A stretch of 64,000 nt of DNA from positions 14,661,463 to 14,725,462 of the forward strand of contig CM022675.1 of NCBI GenBank assembly GCA_012295275.1, given 5' to 3'. The notes under the pieces were generated by a model. It was not told where the DNA came from and made no database searches. It saw nothing but the letters and a program-made list of their open reading frames with translations. Shown here piece by piece: positions 38,076 to 50,399 of the stretch; within the stretch, counting starts at the first letter, position 1, and every line of letters starts with the position of its first letter. Position numbers and translations under genes: made by a program. The stretch comes from Chrysomallon squamiferum (taxonomy: Eukaryota; Mollusca; Gastropoda; Neomphalida; Peltospiridae).

Positions 38076-41000
38076 AAAAATAAAAATAAATAAAATAAAA
38101 TAAAATAAATTATTTTCAGACACTGGCGTGTGAATATGAAGATGACTATTCTCATTAGGTACCATAATGTGGATACATTATTCTGCTAAAACTCCATAGC
38201 AGACAGTTGAGTTTGAAGTTGTAAAACGATACTTGAAACCATTATAATTATATATATATATATATAGATATAGATATATTTCCATTTTCAATTAGAGATT
38301 GTATTTACATGTAAAAAGCAAACTGATCGCGTTATTTGAATGACTGCCTTGATGCATTCATTATAACGTTTGAATCAGTTTTACAACAAGCATTTAAAAA
38401 AACACTTACATTCCGTCAACATTTTGCAGATGATAAAAAAACTGAGAAAAAGACCAGAATCTTGTACAATAGAAAACCTGATTGTAGACTCATTGTCAGA
38501 CTCATTGTCAGACTCACAAGACACAGATTCTCATATCAGTATTGTTTGATGAGTTAAGTGAAACAATAAAAACAACACATATTGTCGTGATTGGTTTTAT
38601 TGTATTGTTTAGTTATTAAATGCAGTACACTATACCTATACACAAAGTATTAATACAATGAGAACTGTTATGGATAAATAACAAATATTTTATACTGTTC
38701 ACCATGCATGTATGTAAGGGATTTCACAATAATAATAATGGGAGTCTTTAACTTGATAAATTTGTGGTAACCTATAGGTTACCAGACACAATTCTTGTTT
38801 TAATGCCTGGATACAGCTGTCAAAATACATATAATTTTTCAAAGCTTTATAATTCAAGATAATGAAAAACACATTAAAATGTGTTTTTAAAACCTTTTTT
38901 CTAACAGGAATCAAAGAGTTTTTGCATCATTTTCTTTATATTTTTTTTTACAACTTGTGTTTATACAGCAGTTGTCTGTATGTTAATGTAAAACCCTAAA
39001 AGAATGTAAAGTTTAAACATTAATGTTTTCAATGGACCATTAGGAAATCTTATTTTTATTTGTTCCATTAGCAAGTTACAGTTTACATGTACCTTCCCAA
39101 TAAGCAGGAAAACAGTTACCAGACTTCACTAGTCAGTTACAAATCTGGCTAACAGGAATTAAACTTCATTGACTTGGAGCCACACACACACACAGAACAG
39201 AGTGAAAGAAACAAACTGTAGAGACAACACAAAGACAACTGTTTAATTTGCTAAAATCTATTTAACTAATGAGACATGTTAGACTAAATTTTTCAAAAAT
39301 TTAGAACAACACCCAGGAGTGCATAAAAACCCTCCAAAATGTTAATAAAACCAGTTGTGAAAAACGTGATATACACCACCAACACTGAAAGTGAAAAAAA
39401 AAAAAAAAAAAAAAAGGTATTACCCTAAAAAATTTGGGATAATAAAAAGATGAATATTGGTGGTGGAAAGTTAAGATTCGAAAAGCAATGCAAACAGCAG
39501 CAGTTAATAAGTATGTAATTTGTAAGATGTTCTAAAATGTACTCCCATTACCTCAACATCATGTACTGCTGTTACTTCAACAAACAATTGGTACTCCTGT
39601 TAAACATATACCTAACATCTACCTCTTTATTCAACATATGTATAATATGTATTTGCATTATCTCAGTATGTACATGTTGTGGTTGCAAGATCGAATGCTT
39701 TAGAAATTAGCACATTAGTGTAACTAATTCTTTATATTCAGTTGTTTGACTCTTGGCAGCTGTTTGCCCAATCATCACACAAATTTGTTTTATGTTTGAA
39801 GTTACCTCAGTGCTCCCTCAACACAGGTGTGAAGAATGAATGAATGAATGAAAATGAATAAATGAATATTTAATGACACCCTAGTACTAAAAATACATTG
39901 GCTAATGTGAAACAAAGGTCAATATAACAAAATGGTAAGAATTATCTATATAAATAATTAGTTAAATAAAAGACAGTGTAAAGAGCTGTGTAAAAAATAT
40001 CACAGTTTATAATTTACTGTAAAGTTCATAACTCTCAGAAATTTTAAAACAAGTTCAGAAATTTTAAAACAAGTTCAGAAATACCAAACACATGATTCCG
40101 GATCTGCCTAAGATGATTGCACCCCACCAAAATGTGACACACTGTCACAGTACACTGACAGTGTTAAAAAAGTTCATTTTTTTAAAATCTATTTTCTTTA
40201 ATTTTAAAATAATAATAATGACCAATTCCTTCTTCTTGCTCATAGCTAAATTATGGACAGTAAGTAATGAAAACTATGTTTATTTGAATCACTTGTTCCT
40301 TAAAAAAATCTTGACAGCTTTGCACATAGTTTTAATGGCAAAACATTTTTAAAAATGGCAAGAAATATACATGTTTTTATTTAATATGGTCAGTGAATCA
40401 CTGGGATTTAATGGATTTATTGAACAAATCATGCTTGTATTTCTAAATATTTAAAAATATTTTATTAACATCTTGCTGGGAAGAAACTTCATGTTTCTGT
40501 AATCTTAACGATATTAACCTGAACGAAAAAACACAAAATCAACACACAATTTAGCACATCTCTGAAATAAAATACTGACTATTTTTCTATAGTCTACAAT
40601 ACCAGAAAAATTGATCATTTTCTCTTCCTCTGCATTTTATGACACCTCGTAGAACAGCCTTTTAGTAGGTCTTAATAAACCATTGTTTGGGGGTGTTTGT
40701 TTTGTTTTTACTGCATAACCAAAATCATTATTTACTTGGTTTTTTAGTATGCAGATGAAAATCTTTTGTTAGTGATTTTATAAAATTGGCTGGACATGAC
40801 AAAATCATGTGCTTTTTGGACACCCCATTAAGATTCCAATAGAATCCCCCATGCAGCAAAGTCCATGGAGCTGCCAGGAGTTGAGTGGAAATTTTTCCCA
40901 CTCGGATGAATAATATAAAAGACTGGTGAGATGATTTCATTTTTTCTGAAATAATTGAAATATATATATCCATAATTTCCATTGGCAATAACATTGTGGA

Positions 41001-42129
41001 TATTTTGGTTGGATTTTTATACAAGGAGAAACATTTACAATAAACCAGCTGCTATGAATAAATGTATGAAAAGGATTATTGAAAATAAAAGAAAAACACC
41101 ACTTTTTAAACAAATCAATGAACTGCATTATATTTATATAAAAACAACATGGAGACATACCACTAGGATGTTGCCATAATAAGCAATTAAAACATTTTAA
41201 GTGGATATCATATATAGATGCAGTTATACCAGTCTGTTTTGCGTTATCAATACAGCACGATGGGGAAAAAAACACAGGCTAAATGCAAACCAGCTGTGCT
41301 CATCTCAGACAGACATTTTCATTGATGATGAAAACAGAGAGCAAACATCCTTTATAGAGAATGTAAAGGTATATACATAATTAAATGGTGAGAATATAGC
41401 TGAACAAAACTTACTGTAAAAGGGTTGTTAATAATTGTCAATGTGACCACAATACATTTGCATCTGAAAGTCATCATAGAAATGGGTGTTCACATTCAAC
41501 CAAATAAATTTATGCATTTGCAGTTAAAAGTATTGGTACTCATTTGATCTTTAGAACATTTTTGTAGTTTTTATTTTTATTTTTTGAAAATTTAATTGTG
41601 TTCACATGTTTCATTCAATTCAATGGGTACTTTATTTAAATGCAAACTACATCACTGCTTACCAAGTTCAACTATGAAAAGATATTTATTTGGCTCCATG
41701 ATTATCTAAAATATTTGGTTACTGGCTTTCTGATGCTCTAAATATGGATTATACTACTGAGTACTTATGGAGCTAAAAATACATGTATGGCCACCAGAAG
41801 GATATTACAAAGTATCTCGAGTCATGAAGTAAACATGATCAAACCTTCCATTTTTCACCTAAAACTAGAAATACGGATTAAATTGTATAAATAGTCAACT
41901 GAACCAAGCAAGTTTTTTGTTCAACTGTATTTGGTTCTTGACTGCTGGCTTATATTATTCATTTCTTTATCAATGTTGCATCAAAACTCGGAATCTAAAG
42001 ATGCAAGAGATGTATCAAGAGGGAATAACTGTTTTTTTTTTTAAAGGGAAATAACTCTATTGACCAATCAGAAAGATGTTGCCAGTGTTTTACAGTATTA
42101 CCCGGGCTACCATTTTGGTGTTTGATCAT
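38076..42129. other. Intergenic with minor tandem repeats
   Basis: No supported gene. There is a 15-bp tandem (GTCAGACTCATT type) at 38488-38519, poly-A at about 39393-39415 and a 24-bp tandem (AAGTTCAGAAATTTTAAAAC) at about 40023-40080. Open frames near 40092 and 40728-41275 have no recognisable features. Confidence 0.5.
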
Positions 42130-42966
42130 GCCTAAGGCAACAAGTTTAAGGAGGTTCTCTTGCTAAAAGATGGTGTTTCACACTAAATAATTATACGGAT
42201 GACAAATGCAAAAACTTAAAGGATAAAACTAACAAAAATGTTGTTGTTTTCGCTATCGTGGGAAAAGAAGTGGGAGAAAACAACACTCCTCATTTACAAG
42301 GATTTATTCACCTAAAAAAAAAAGTGTATCACAGGAATAAAGAAACTAACAGGAATAAGAAGTCACGTCGAAGTAGCTAAAGGTTCTGATGATCAGAATG
42401 ACAAATATTGTTCTAAAGGAGGTGACATATTGCTAAGAGTAGGTGAACCTATTAAAGGAGGAACAGGTGGAGGATTCAATATGGCTTCTAAAGTATTGGA
42501 ATGTATAGACAGAAGAATGAAAGGTGAGACAATTTAATGGAAGATCTGGAAAAATTATCTCCATGGCTTTTTTGTGGAAAAACCATTGAACGTTCTGTTG
42601 AATTAAAAAAACAAGAAGCAATAATGGATAAATACAGACAAAAATATACTGATACTTTATGGAAAGAATGGCAAATCAACGCATTAACACTTTGCGAAAG
42701 TCAATCTGACGAAACGAGCCGTACGTCGGTTCATAGACAAAGTCGGTGGAACTGGCAAAACTTTTTTATGCAGATACATCTTGTGCAAATACGACAGCAT
42801 CAGATTCGAAAACGCTAAAAGTGCTGATATTAAATATGCCTACAATGGAGAGAAAATCATTTTGTTCGATCTATCTGGATCTCCAAAATATGAATCAATT
42901 AAGACATAACATTGTAAAGTCAGTCATGCAAGATCATCAGAAGAAAACAAAAATAAACAGTTTATA
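42130..42966 (+). pseudogene. rep-like: Endogenous viral element: CRESS-DNA virus (circovirus-like) Rep, broken
   Basis: A copy of the replication-initiator gene of small circular ssDNA viruses. The HUH endonuclease motifs appear in order: motif I FTLNN (42177-42191), motif II HLQGF (42291-42305) and motif III YCSKGG (42406-42423), where the nicking tyrosine normally is not in this motif's first place but the Y-x-x-K pattern is kept. The superfamily 3 helicase follows, with Walker A GGTGKT (42745-42762) and a Walker-B-like IILFDL (42856-42873). Motifs I and II share one frame; III, Walker A and Walker B share another. Frameshifts and stops therefore lie between 42305 and 42745, and the N-terminus is degraded. 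The spacing from motif I to Walker B (about 230 codons) is that of a near full-length Rep. No capsid gene is recognisable nearby. A non-functional genomic fossil. Confidence 0.87.
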
Positions 42967-43764
42967 ACTTGAAGCTGTTATTCATGATAAATTAAAGAAC
43001 TTAAAAAATATTTGTGTTGGTTTCTAAAATTTTCAAATGCAGTGTAATTTAATATTTTTGTTTTCTCACTAGTAAAACTTGAACAACCCTTGTGCAGTTA
43101 CATATCAAACATCTGTTTTATTCTTGCATAGCGAAACAAACATATGTTTAATTAGTGTGTAAACTTGTTTTCATTCTGTGTTACTGCAGCAGACACTAAT
43201 TGGTTTATCAGTAAGATGATACCAATTTTTAGAAACAAGCTTGTTTTTTCATGAGAATTTTTTTTTTTGTCAATACCCTTTGACCTTTTAAGACACAGCT
43301 CAGTCAAACTGTTTGTAGTAAACAAATTGTCAGTTAATTCTCGACATGTTATATAAAGATAATGTTCTTAAGCTGAAGGGAGGAGAACGTCTTCTTCTCA
43401 CACCATGAACATTGTTGAAATAGTTTGTTTTGTTTGGACTCATTTCACATATAATTCTTCATAGAATGGAGCATTATCAATCTGATGAGAAGTCATCAGC
43501 GAATTTTGTCACACACAGAGTTGTTACAGTGAGAAATCATGCATACATTCTTGTGGGGAAGTCTAATGAAATATTGTGCATGAACTGTGAACTTCAACTT
43601 TGAGATATATTGACAGTATAAAATAATTCCTGAACTCCATGACTTAGATAAATCAATTTTTTTCAGTGGACTGAACAATTAACATTTGATTATTCTTTGA
43701 ATTCTGAACAGAACATCACTTAGATTTTCTTATAAATTTATAAAATAAAAGATATCAAGTCTTT
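42967..43764. other. Intergenic
   Basis: AT-rich sequence between the Rep-like element and hAT element 2. No supported features. Confidence 0.5.
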
Positions 43765-43772
43765 ATATAAGG

Positions 43773-46319
43773 CAGTGGTTCCCAACCTGTGGGCCTTGAC
43801 CCCAAATGGGGTTGCGACACCAATGCCATGGGGTCATTAATTGATTTTGAGCCGAATGTGAATATTATATAAAACACGGTGAAAAATATTAAGACAGTTA
43901 TATAAATTCATACTATGAAACTAAATGTAACAGTTCCCCAAGTCACTCAACACAACGTCTGAGCCAGTATTGAACATGTTTGGTTTCTGTTTTGTTTTGG
44001 TTGCGCCACCACTGTTGCCAAATTAGCCACTGTTTAGCCTGGCGAATTTATTAGATTTTTTGTAAGAATTTCTATTCATAAAAATGCACAGATTTTAGCC
44101 AGATTTCTTTAGCCATTTACTATTAAGTCTAGCCAGTTTTTAGCCATTTTCAAAGCTAGTTCTAGCCGATTTCTGTATAAGCCATCTGGCAACACTGCCT
44201 CCCACTTACCTAGTGTTGTACTCGCACTTGCAGTGACACGTAGTTAGTTTTGTTTGAGTGATTCTTAACCCTTTAAAAATGAGTGTAAGAAAGAAAAAGT
44301 ACAGCGATGATTTCTTGAAGTGGGGATTCACTGACATAGTTATTGCAGGTGTGGAAAGACCAGTGTAGTTTGGAAGTTCTTGCTCATGAGTCTATGAAAC
44401 CAGCTAAACTTCAAAGACATCTCCAAACTAAGCACCCTGATTTGAAAGATAAAAGTATTGACTTTTTTAAAGCAAAAGTTGTTGGTGTCAAAAGCCGCCG
44501 GCTTGATAGCAGTGGATTATTTCAAAACAAAAATTGTTGGCATTGAAGCTTCATACACGGTTGGATTAAGAATAGCACATGCTAAAAAACCACACACAAC
44601 AGCTGAGAATCTTAGTTTTCCATGCACCAAAGATATTGTACGTCTCATGATCGGTCCTGAAGCAGTAAATAAATTATCGCCTCTATCCGTGTCAAACAAT
44701 ACAGTAAAATGAAGGATAACAGACATGTCCAAGGATATTTTATGCCAAATTATTCAAGAATTAAAAGAAACTCCAACTGGGCTGTTCAGCTTGATGAAAC
44801 TACTGATGTGACAAACTTCTTGTGTATGTTCGTTATTATAAAAATGAAAAAATTAAGATTTCTTGTTTTGTAAGCCTCTGCAAACTTCAACTACTGCTAC
44901 TGATATTTTTGATTTAAATGATGATTTCTTCAAAGAACATTCAGTCGAATGGGAGAAATTGTGTGGAGTTTGTACCGACGTGGCACCTGCAATGCTCAGC
45001 TGTAAATCTGGCTTCCAATTGTTAGTTAAAAAAGTGACTCCAGAAGTAATTGGGACTCGCTGCATGATTCATCGACAGGTATTAGCTACCAAGACGTTAC
45101 CTGAACCATTCAAAGAAGTGCTTAACCGAGTGATTAAAACAGTAAATGTTGTTAAATCAAGGCCACTTGCAACACGGCTTTTCTAAGTTTTATGTGAAGA
45201 TTTAGGTTCAACGCATGAAGCACTATTGTTTCACACAGAGGTAAGGTGGCTCTTGAAAGGAAAGGCATTGAAGAGATTTTTTGAATTGAGAGGAGAGCTG
45301 CAAATATTTCTCGCTTCTCAAAATGCAAGCGAATATGAATCATTGTTTATGGATGAATTTACATTGTGCAAATTGGAATACCTGGTCGACATTTTTGAGT
45401 TATTTAATAGTATTAATACAGGATTACAGGGTAAGGAAAGTACGATAATATCTTTGTCTGAAAAGATATCGTCTTTCAAAATGAAATTGGATCACCAAAA
45501 TTAAGCAAAAGAAATTATACATGTTCCCAATACTTGCCCAATTTGTTGAAGAAGCGGCAAATGAAATTAACATCGATGACTTATATGGTTTGATACAAGA
45601 GCAATTGGAAAATCTTACTGTTCAAATAAGAAGTTATTTTCCTGATCTTTCTCCCTTACAATCAACCCTTTCAATGCCAGTGTATCTGATGTCCCTGAAG
45701 CAGTAGAAGAAGAGTTCATCGACTTAACAAACAATTTTGAAGCTAAATCATGGTTTGGTGAACTGCAACTACAAGAATTTTGGGCAAAGTTTCCAAAAAT
45801 TCCCAGTAATATCAGAAATCGCAATAAGGAATTCATTGCCGTTCCCAACAACTTACTTATGTGAAGCAGCATTCTCCCAACTTCTCATCCTTAAAAACAA
45901 GTACCGAAATAAATTAAATGTGGAAGACGACTTGAGGTGTGCTATATCGACAACGGAGCCCAGGATAGAATTGCTAGCTAAAAATCTGCAATACCAGCCG
46001 TCTCATTAAGGTCTGTTCATAAACATACTTTACATAACGGTGGAAATTTGTGTGTTCGAATAATTTTGAATTGATTTGCAATTAATTAATGTTTGTAGGA
46101 GCTTTGGAATTTTTTATGAATAAATTTGAAATTAATCATGAATTTACGGAATGTACAGTTACTTCACGAATAAATAATCTATAATTCAACAATCGCAATA
46201 TATGGCAGTTTGTTGTACAAATAACTGAATGTATATATAAGATATTTTAAGGATTGGGGTTGCTTCCTGATTGCTTGTTCTAAAATGGGTCGCTATATTT
46301 GAAAGGTTGGGAACCACTG
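43773..46319 (+). mobile_element. hAT element 2, full-length with both termini and target duplication
   Basis: The left end CAGTGGTTCCCAACCTG and the right end AGGTTGGGAACCACTG are inverted (16 matching bases). The flanking octamers are ATATAAGG (43765-43772) and ATATAGGG (46320-46327), a target duplication with one mismatch. Length is 2547 bp. The right copy of the duplication overlaps the first bases of the MITE at 46323. Confidence 0.92.
44279..46009 (+). pseudogene. hAT transposase (ZBED-like), frameshifted
   Basis: Starts MSVRKKKYSDDFLKWGFTD in a good position, then breaks within the BED-finger region. Recognisable family blocks: EKLCGVCTDVAPAMLSCKSG (near 44960), RCMIHRQVLATKTLPEPFKE, FHTEVRWLLKGKALKRFFEL (from 45228), LVDIFELFNSINTGLQGK, and the C-terminal dimerisation segment TYLCEAAFSQLLILKNKYRN ending at the TAA of 46007-46009. 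Several stops and shifts make it inactive. It differs clearly from elements 1 and 4, so it is a separate subfamily. Confidence 0.85.
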
Positions 46320-46322
46320 ATA

Positions 46323-46684
46323 TAGGGTGACCCAAAATGAATGATACCCACAAAATAGTGAATAAAATCATTAATAACAATGCTGTCAATCTTATTTTTC
46401 AGATTCTACTAGAAAACAGAAATCACTGCAAAGATTAGGTCTGTTGCAAGAGAGGTGTCTGTCTGTGTCACTGCATTCAGGAGTGTCTACGTTGTCAAGG
46501 TGGCCACCTCAAACACATTTCTGAATGAGCATAAATGACAGCCCAATTGATGTTAAGAACCCAAATATTCAGGACTGAATTGTTATTGCCTAAGATAAAT
46601 TTGTGTGAAAAATAAGTAAAATCTCTCATCATTTGTGGAGACTATGAGCACTTCTATGGGTATCATTCATTTTGGGTCACCCTG
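46323..46684. mobile_element. TA-flanked MITE (mariner/Tc-type), about 362 bp
   Basis: Terminal inverted repeats of 28 bases with one mismatch: the left reads TAGGGTGACCCAAAATGAAT onward, and the right is its reverse complement, ending at 46684 (CACCCTG). TA dinucleotides flank both ends (46321-46322 and 46685-46686). The interior codes for nothing recognisable. TA duplication and AGGGTG-type termini suggest mobilisation by a Tc1/mariner transposase. Confidence 0.8.
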
Positions 46685-47226
46685 TATAACTTTATCTTTT
46701 GTTTTGGATATAAGAATTCCTGTTAACTGTTTAGTGGATTGGAACTTAAGTTAACTACATACTGGGTTAACCATGCCTGAAATCTAAATCACTTATTTTA
46801 TGATAGGACAAAGTTTGATGTACTGAAGAGACAACCACCATTACAATATATTTAAAATACTTTTCCAAAAGACTGAAATAAATTAATAATACTGTTATAA
46901 ACAGTTTCTTTATTATTTAACACATGTAAGTTGTAAATAATTTGGAAATACATTGTATCAGTGGACTGAAAATTACTATATCTTGTGAACCTGTTATTCT
47001 GATTTGAATACACATTCACATTAAAGAATTCTTAATTTTTATTGTAATGTGTGGCAGTAGAGGTTAATCAGTCAAATGTCTCAAAATGTAATTTTAAGTT
47101 ACAGCCTATTAATGCAACAGGTCAATTTTTTTCCACCATAAATACTTTAGAAAACATTGACTTCATGTCCATACATATTTTAAAAATAATCCACTAATAC
47201 CTTTTCCATTCAAATACAATGCTGCA

Positions 47227-48003
47227 TTGTGCTCATCTTCGAGAGAATTCTGCTGCTGCTGCAAGCTGAATCAGGATCAACCATGCATCACTCAGCTGAT
47301 GGTTGATGAACTACAAAATGTTCAGCTTGGCTTTATGGAGCTGACATGTTCAAAGTCAGATATTGCCATTCTGGCTAAACTTTTGTGGGGAATGCATATT
47401 GGAATGCATCAACTTCATGTTCCTGGAAAAAGGCACTAACTGACTGCAAGAACAGACTTATTTTCATGGTAGTTGCATCTGTAGAACAACACCCAGGAGT
47501 GCATAAGAAATTGAAATGCAGACCTCGCAAAGAATTGAAGTTGGAGGAGACTAGGGCAGTGGAGGACTTTATCCTAAACTATGCTGAGGCAAACTGCATT
47601 ATTCTACCTGGTCATGCCCTGGTCTAGCTGTATCAAGCAAAATGTTTATGACCAATACTGTTCTGATGCTAACAATGTTGGAATGTGCAAGTTGCCCTTT
47701 GTACATTTTGACACTTATGGGCAAACCTAGTACCATTTGTTTCTATTATGTGTCCTGTGACTAATCTGTGTTGGTTTTGTGTAAAAAATAAAAAAAATAA
47801 AAAAAAATAAAACGTCTGTACAAAATTACTCATTGATGAAGAGAAAACTGCTACTATCCATGAGGCTGATGCTCATCTTGAGAAGGCCATGGTAGAGTGC
47901 AGCTTATCAGAACATAGAGCAGGCAGTGCTGATCTTCCAGCTGAAGTGTGTTTGGCCCTCATCCATATTGTTCATATTGACAGTTTTGATTTTGCAGTGT
48001 GAT
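47227..48003 (+). pseudogene. Piece 1 of a decayed repetitive ORF (DUF7869-type family)
   Basis: Fragments in different frames match one multi-copy invertebrate ORF type that I recall: a Cys-rich start (REFCCCCKLNQDQPCITQ), then VEDFILNYAEANCIILPG (about 47554-47613), then DEEKTATIHEADAHLEKA (about 47837-47890), then IDSFDFA at about 47979-47999. In the family this last phrase precedes a Q-V-H-Y-P block, and that block is found here only at 52370. The ORF is therefore cut at about 48000 by later insertions. Stops and frameshifts show it is dead. Its function in the family is unknown; a transposon origin is plausible. Confidence 0.6.
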
Positions 48004-48536
48004 GGAACCTCAATAGTGCCCCTTTGCCAAACTTGCGATTCATAATAATTGTATTCTATCTAGTGAGTTACATCATATTCATAAAACACTTTTCATACGC
48101 CTATTTAAAGCAGAATCTCTGCTACATTTTATATTAAGTACATTATTATATTACATTAACAGTTATTAAGCTATAGCATATAATCAATCATGTTTACAAA
48201 TTCATACTGTTACCATTCTTCAAAGTTTAGCTAATTAATGTTGGAATATGGTTGATAACTATACAAAAATTAAATAGCAGAGTATGCAGACATCCATGGG
48301 CTGTTGAGAAGCTATATTATGTAATTTTATAAACATGGGATTAATTAATTAAGATTTAAATTGCAAAACAAATTAAGAAAGACTGTCTGCAGAAGTGTTT
48401 CATGAACACCTGTGCGAGGCATATATATTTCTTGTATGCGTTTTAACCAGGATCTTCTGATCAGTGCGCAGTCTTGTGTCACACTGTCTGAGGAACATGT
48501 TCTCAGGACAAAGGATCACTCACAGAGTGGTAATTA
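48004..48536. other. Inserted non-coding sequence of unknown type
   Basis: Separates the cut end of the DUF7869-type ORF from the mariner. AT-rich; no terminus or coding block recognised. Confidence 0.4.
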
Positions 48537-48659
48537 TTGGGTTGGCAACTAAGTTCCCACCGTTTTGTTTAAATCTATTGTGTTTTTAAATTTTATTTAA
48601 TCTATTTTATTTTTTTCGAGTTAATTTAAGTAATTTCCGTTTATTTTCAGATCATCAAA

Positions 48660-49815
48660 ATGAAATGTCAAATTGAGAAAAATGTGCATTTTCGAAACCA
48701 CCTTCTTTTTGCTTTTAATCAAGGTTCTAAGGCTGCAAAAGCTGCTCGCGACATTTGTGCTGTGTATGGAGAAAATGCCATAGCTGAAAGAACCGCTCAA
48801 AACAGGCATGCCAAGTTCAAAAATGGAAATTTTGACCTCAAAGACGCACCTCGTTCTGGCCATCCAACTGAACTCGATGAAGAGTAATTAAACCAACTTT
48901 TGCATGAACATTCACGTCAAACGACAAGGGAACTGGCTGAGAAAATGGAATGCTCTCTCACTGCTATACAGAAGCATCTTCACTTCATATGAAAAGTTAA
49001 AAAATGTGGAGCATGAATTCTGCATGCTTTAAGTGACAACAAAAAAAATCAATGAGCCACAATCTCTGCTGGTTTGCTTGCTTGTCACTGCTCAACTCAT
49101 GGACATAAGCAACAATTTCTTTATGCAATCGACAAAAAATGGTGCCTGTACATCAATATGAAGCAGCGCAAGAATGGCTCAGCCACAATAAAAAAGTGAT
49201 ACCGCGCATGAAACAAGATCTTCATCCGTGTAAAACGATGTTGTGTGTATGGTGGGACTGGGAGGGGATTATCCATTGTGAATTGCTTGAAAGGAACCAA
49301 ACGGTCAATGCGGAACTCTATATTCAACAGATGGAACGACTCAAAACGGCTATTCAAGAAAAAAGACCTGATCGGAAGCATGGTGTTCTTTTGACGCATG
49401 ACAACGCCCGCCCTCATATCACCAATATGACCAAAGAAGCCATTCAAACGCAGGGCTGGGAAGTGCTGCCACACCCGCCCTCATATCGCCAATATGACCA
49501 AAGAAGCCATTCAAACGCAGGGCTGGGAAGTGCTGCCACACCCGCCCTCATATCGCCAATATGACCAAAGAAGCCATTCAAACGCAGGGCTGGGAAGTGC
49601 TGCCACACCCGCCGTACTCGACGGATTTCCACCTCTTTCGATCTCTTTCAAATGCTATGCGCGGAGTTTTGTTGAACACTGATGCAGAACTGAGAGCTTG
49701 GTTGGATGAATTTTTCGAGACAACCTAGTGATTTCTACCAAAGAGGTATTGAAAATCTTGTTGAACGTTGGGAAGAAGTTGTAAACAACAAGGGAGAATA
49801 CATCATTGATTGAAT
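48660..49815 (+). pseudogene. mariner transposase, inactivated
   Basis: The N-terminal helix-turn-helix part is intact from ATG 48660 (MKCQIEKNVHFRNHLLFAFN and onward through KFKNGNFDLKDAPRSGHPTE), with a stop near 48885. Later pieces include VLLTHDNARPHITNMTKEAI, which carries the second catalytic Asp (HDNARPH). Homology to SETMAR/irritans mariners is clear. The frame is lost repeatedly, including by the 67-bp repeats. Confidence 0.85.
49407..49607 (+). repeat. 67-bp tandem triplication inside the mariner transposase
   Basis: Copies start at 49407, 49474 and 49541, each beginning CCCGCCCTCATATC. A partial fourth start at 49608 leads into normal transposase sequence. Copies are almost identical (one base differs in copy 1), so the event is recent. 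The two extra copies add 134 bp, not a multiple of three. Confidence 0.95.
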
Positions 49816-49872
49816 AGTTGTTTAAAGAATTTAAATTAAAAAGACAGGAGGAACTTAGTTGCCAACCCAATA

Positions 49873-50399
49873 TGTTTAAATATCTTTTATGTAACATGCT
49901 GATTGACAGAAGATAGGCAAGTATATTTCTGTTGGATATTTTTTGTGTTATTCTGTGGTATTTACTTAAGCTTGAAAACTAAGCAACAAACTGGGCTTGA
50001 TAAGAACAGTACCTATGAACATTATTTGCATTTGTATTACACGATGAGAAGCTTACGAATAAAATATATTTGTTACTATTCATGGTTAATTTATGTGCTA
50101 TATTCAACTCTCCATCAGCCTCAGTTAACACCCATTTATCAGTTATTGTTACATTTTTGACATTTATCATGCTCATGCCATATAAACACTTAACAAAACC
50201 TTATAAAATCAAATAAACACCTGTTTAACTGAGAACAGTCATGAAATTAACTGGTGTAATTAGCCAAATACTACTACGAAGTAAAGTACCAACAAATTTT
50301 AAAATAAATTTGTTTAAAATGCTTAAATTTACTTTCCAAGCAAAAATGGCAAATTTGCTAATTATACCCTGGCACAGTGTCAGCTAACTGGTCTTTAAA
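49873..50399. other. Unassigned sequence between mariner and hAT element 3
   Basis: No recognisable coding or repeat structure. The left end of hAT element 3 should lie here or slightly beyond, but no CAGGGGTGGCC-type terminus is visible. Confidence 0.4.

Larger units (their letters stand above)
48537..49870 (+). mobile_element. mariner element (irritans/SETMAR-like), full-length, with TA target duplication
   Basis: Perfect 21-base inverted termini starting TTGGGTTGGCAACTAAGTTC, flanked by TA at 48535-48536 and 49871-49872. The length of 1334 bp is typical of mariner plus about 134 bp, explained by an internal triplication at 49407-49607. Confidence 0.95.
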
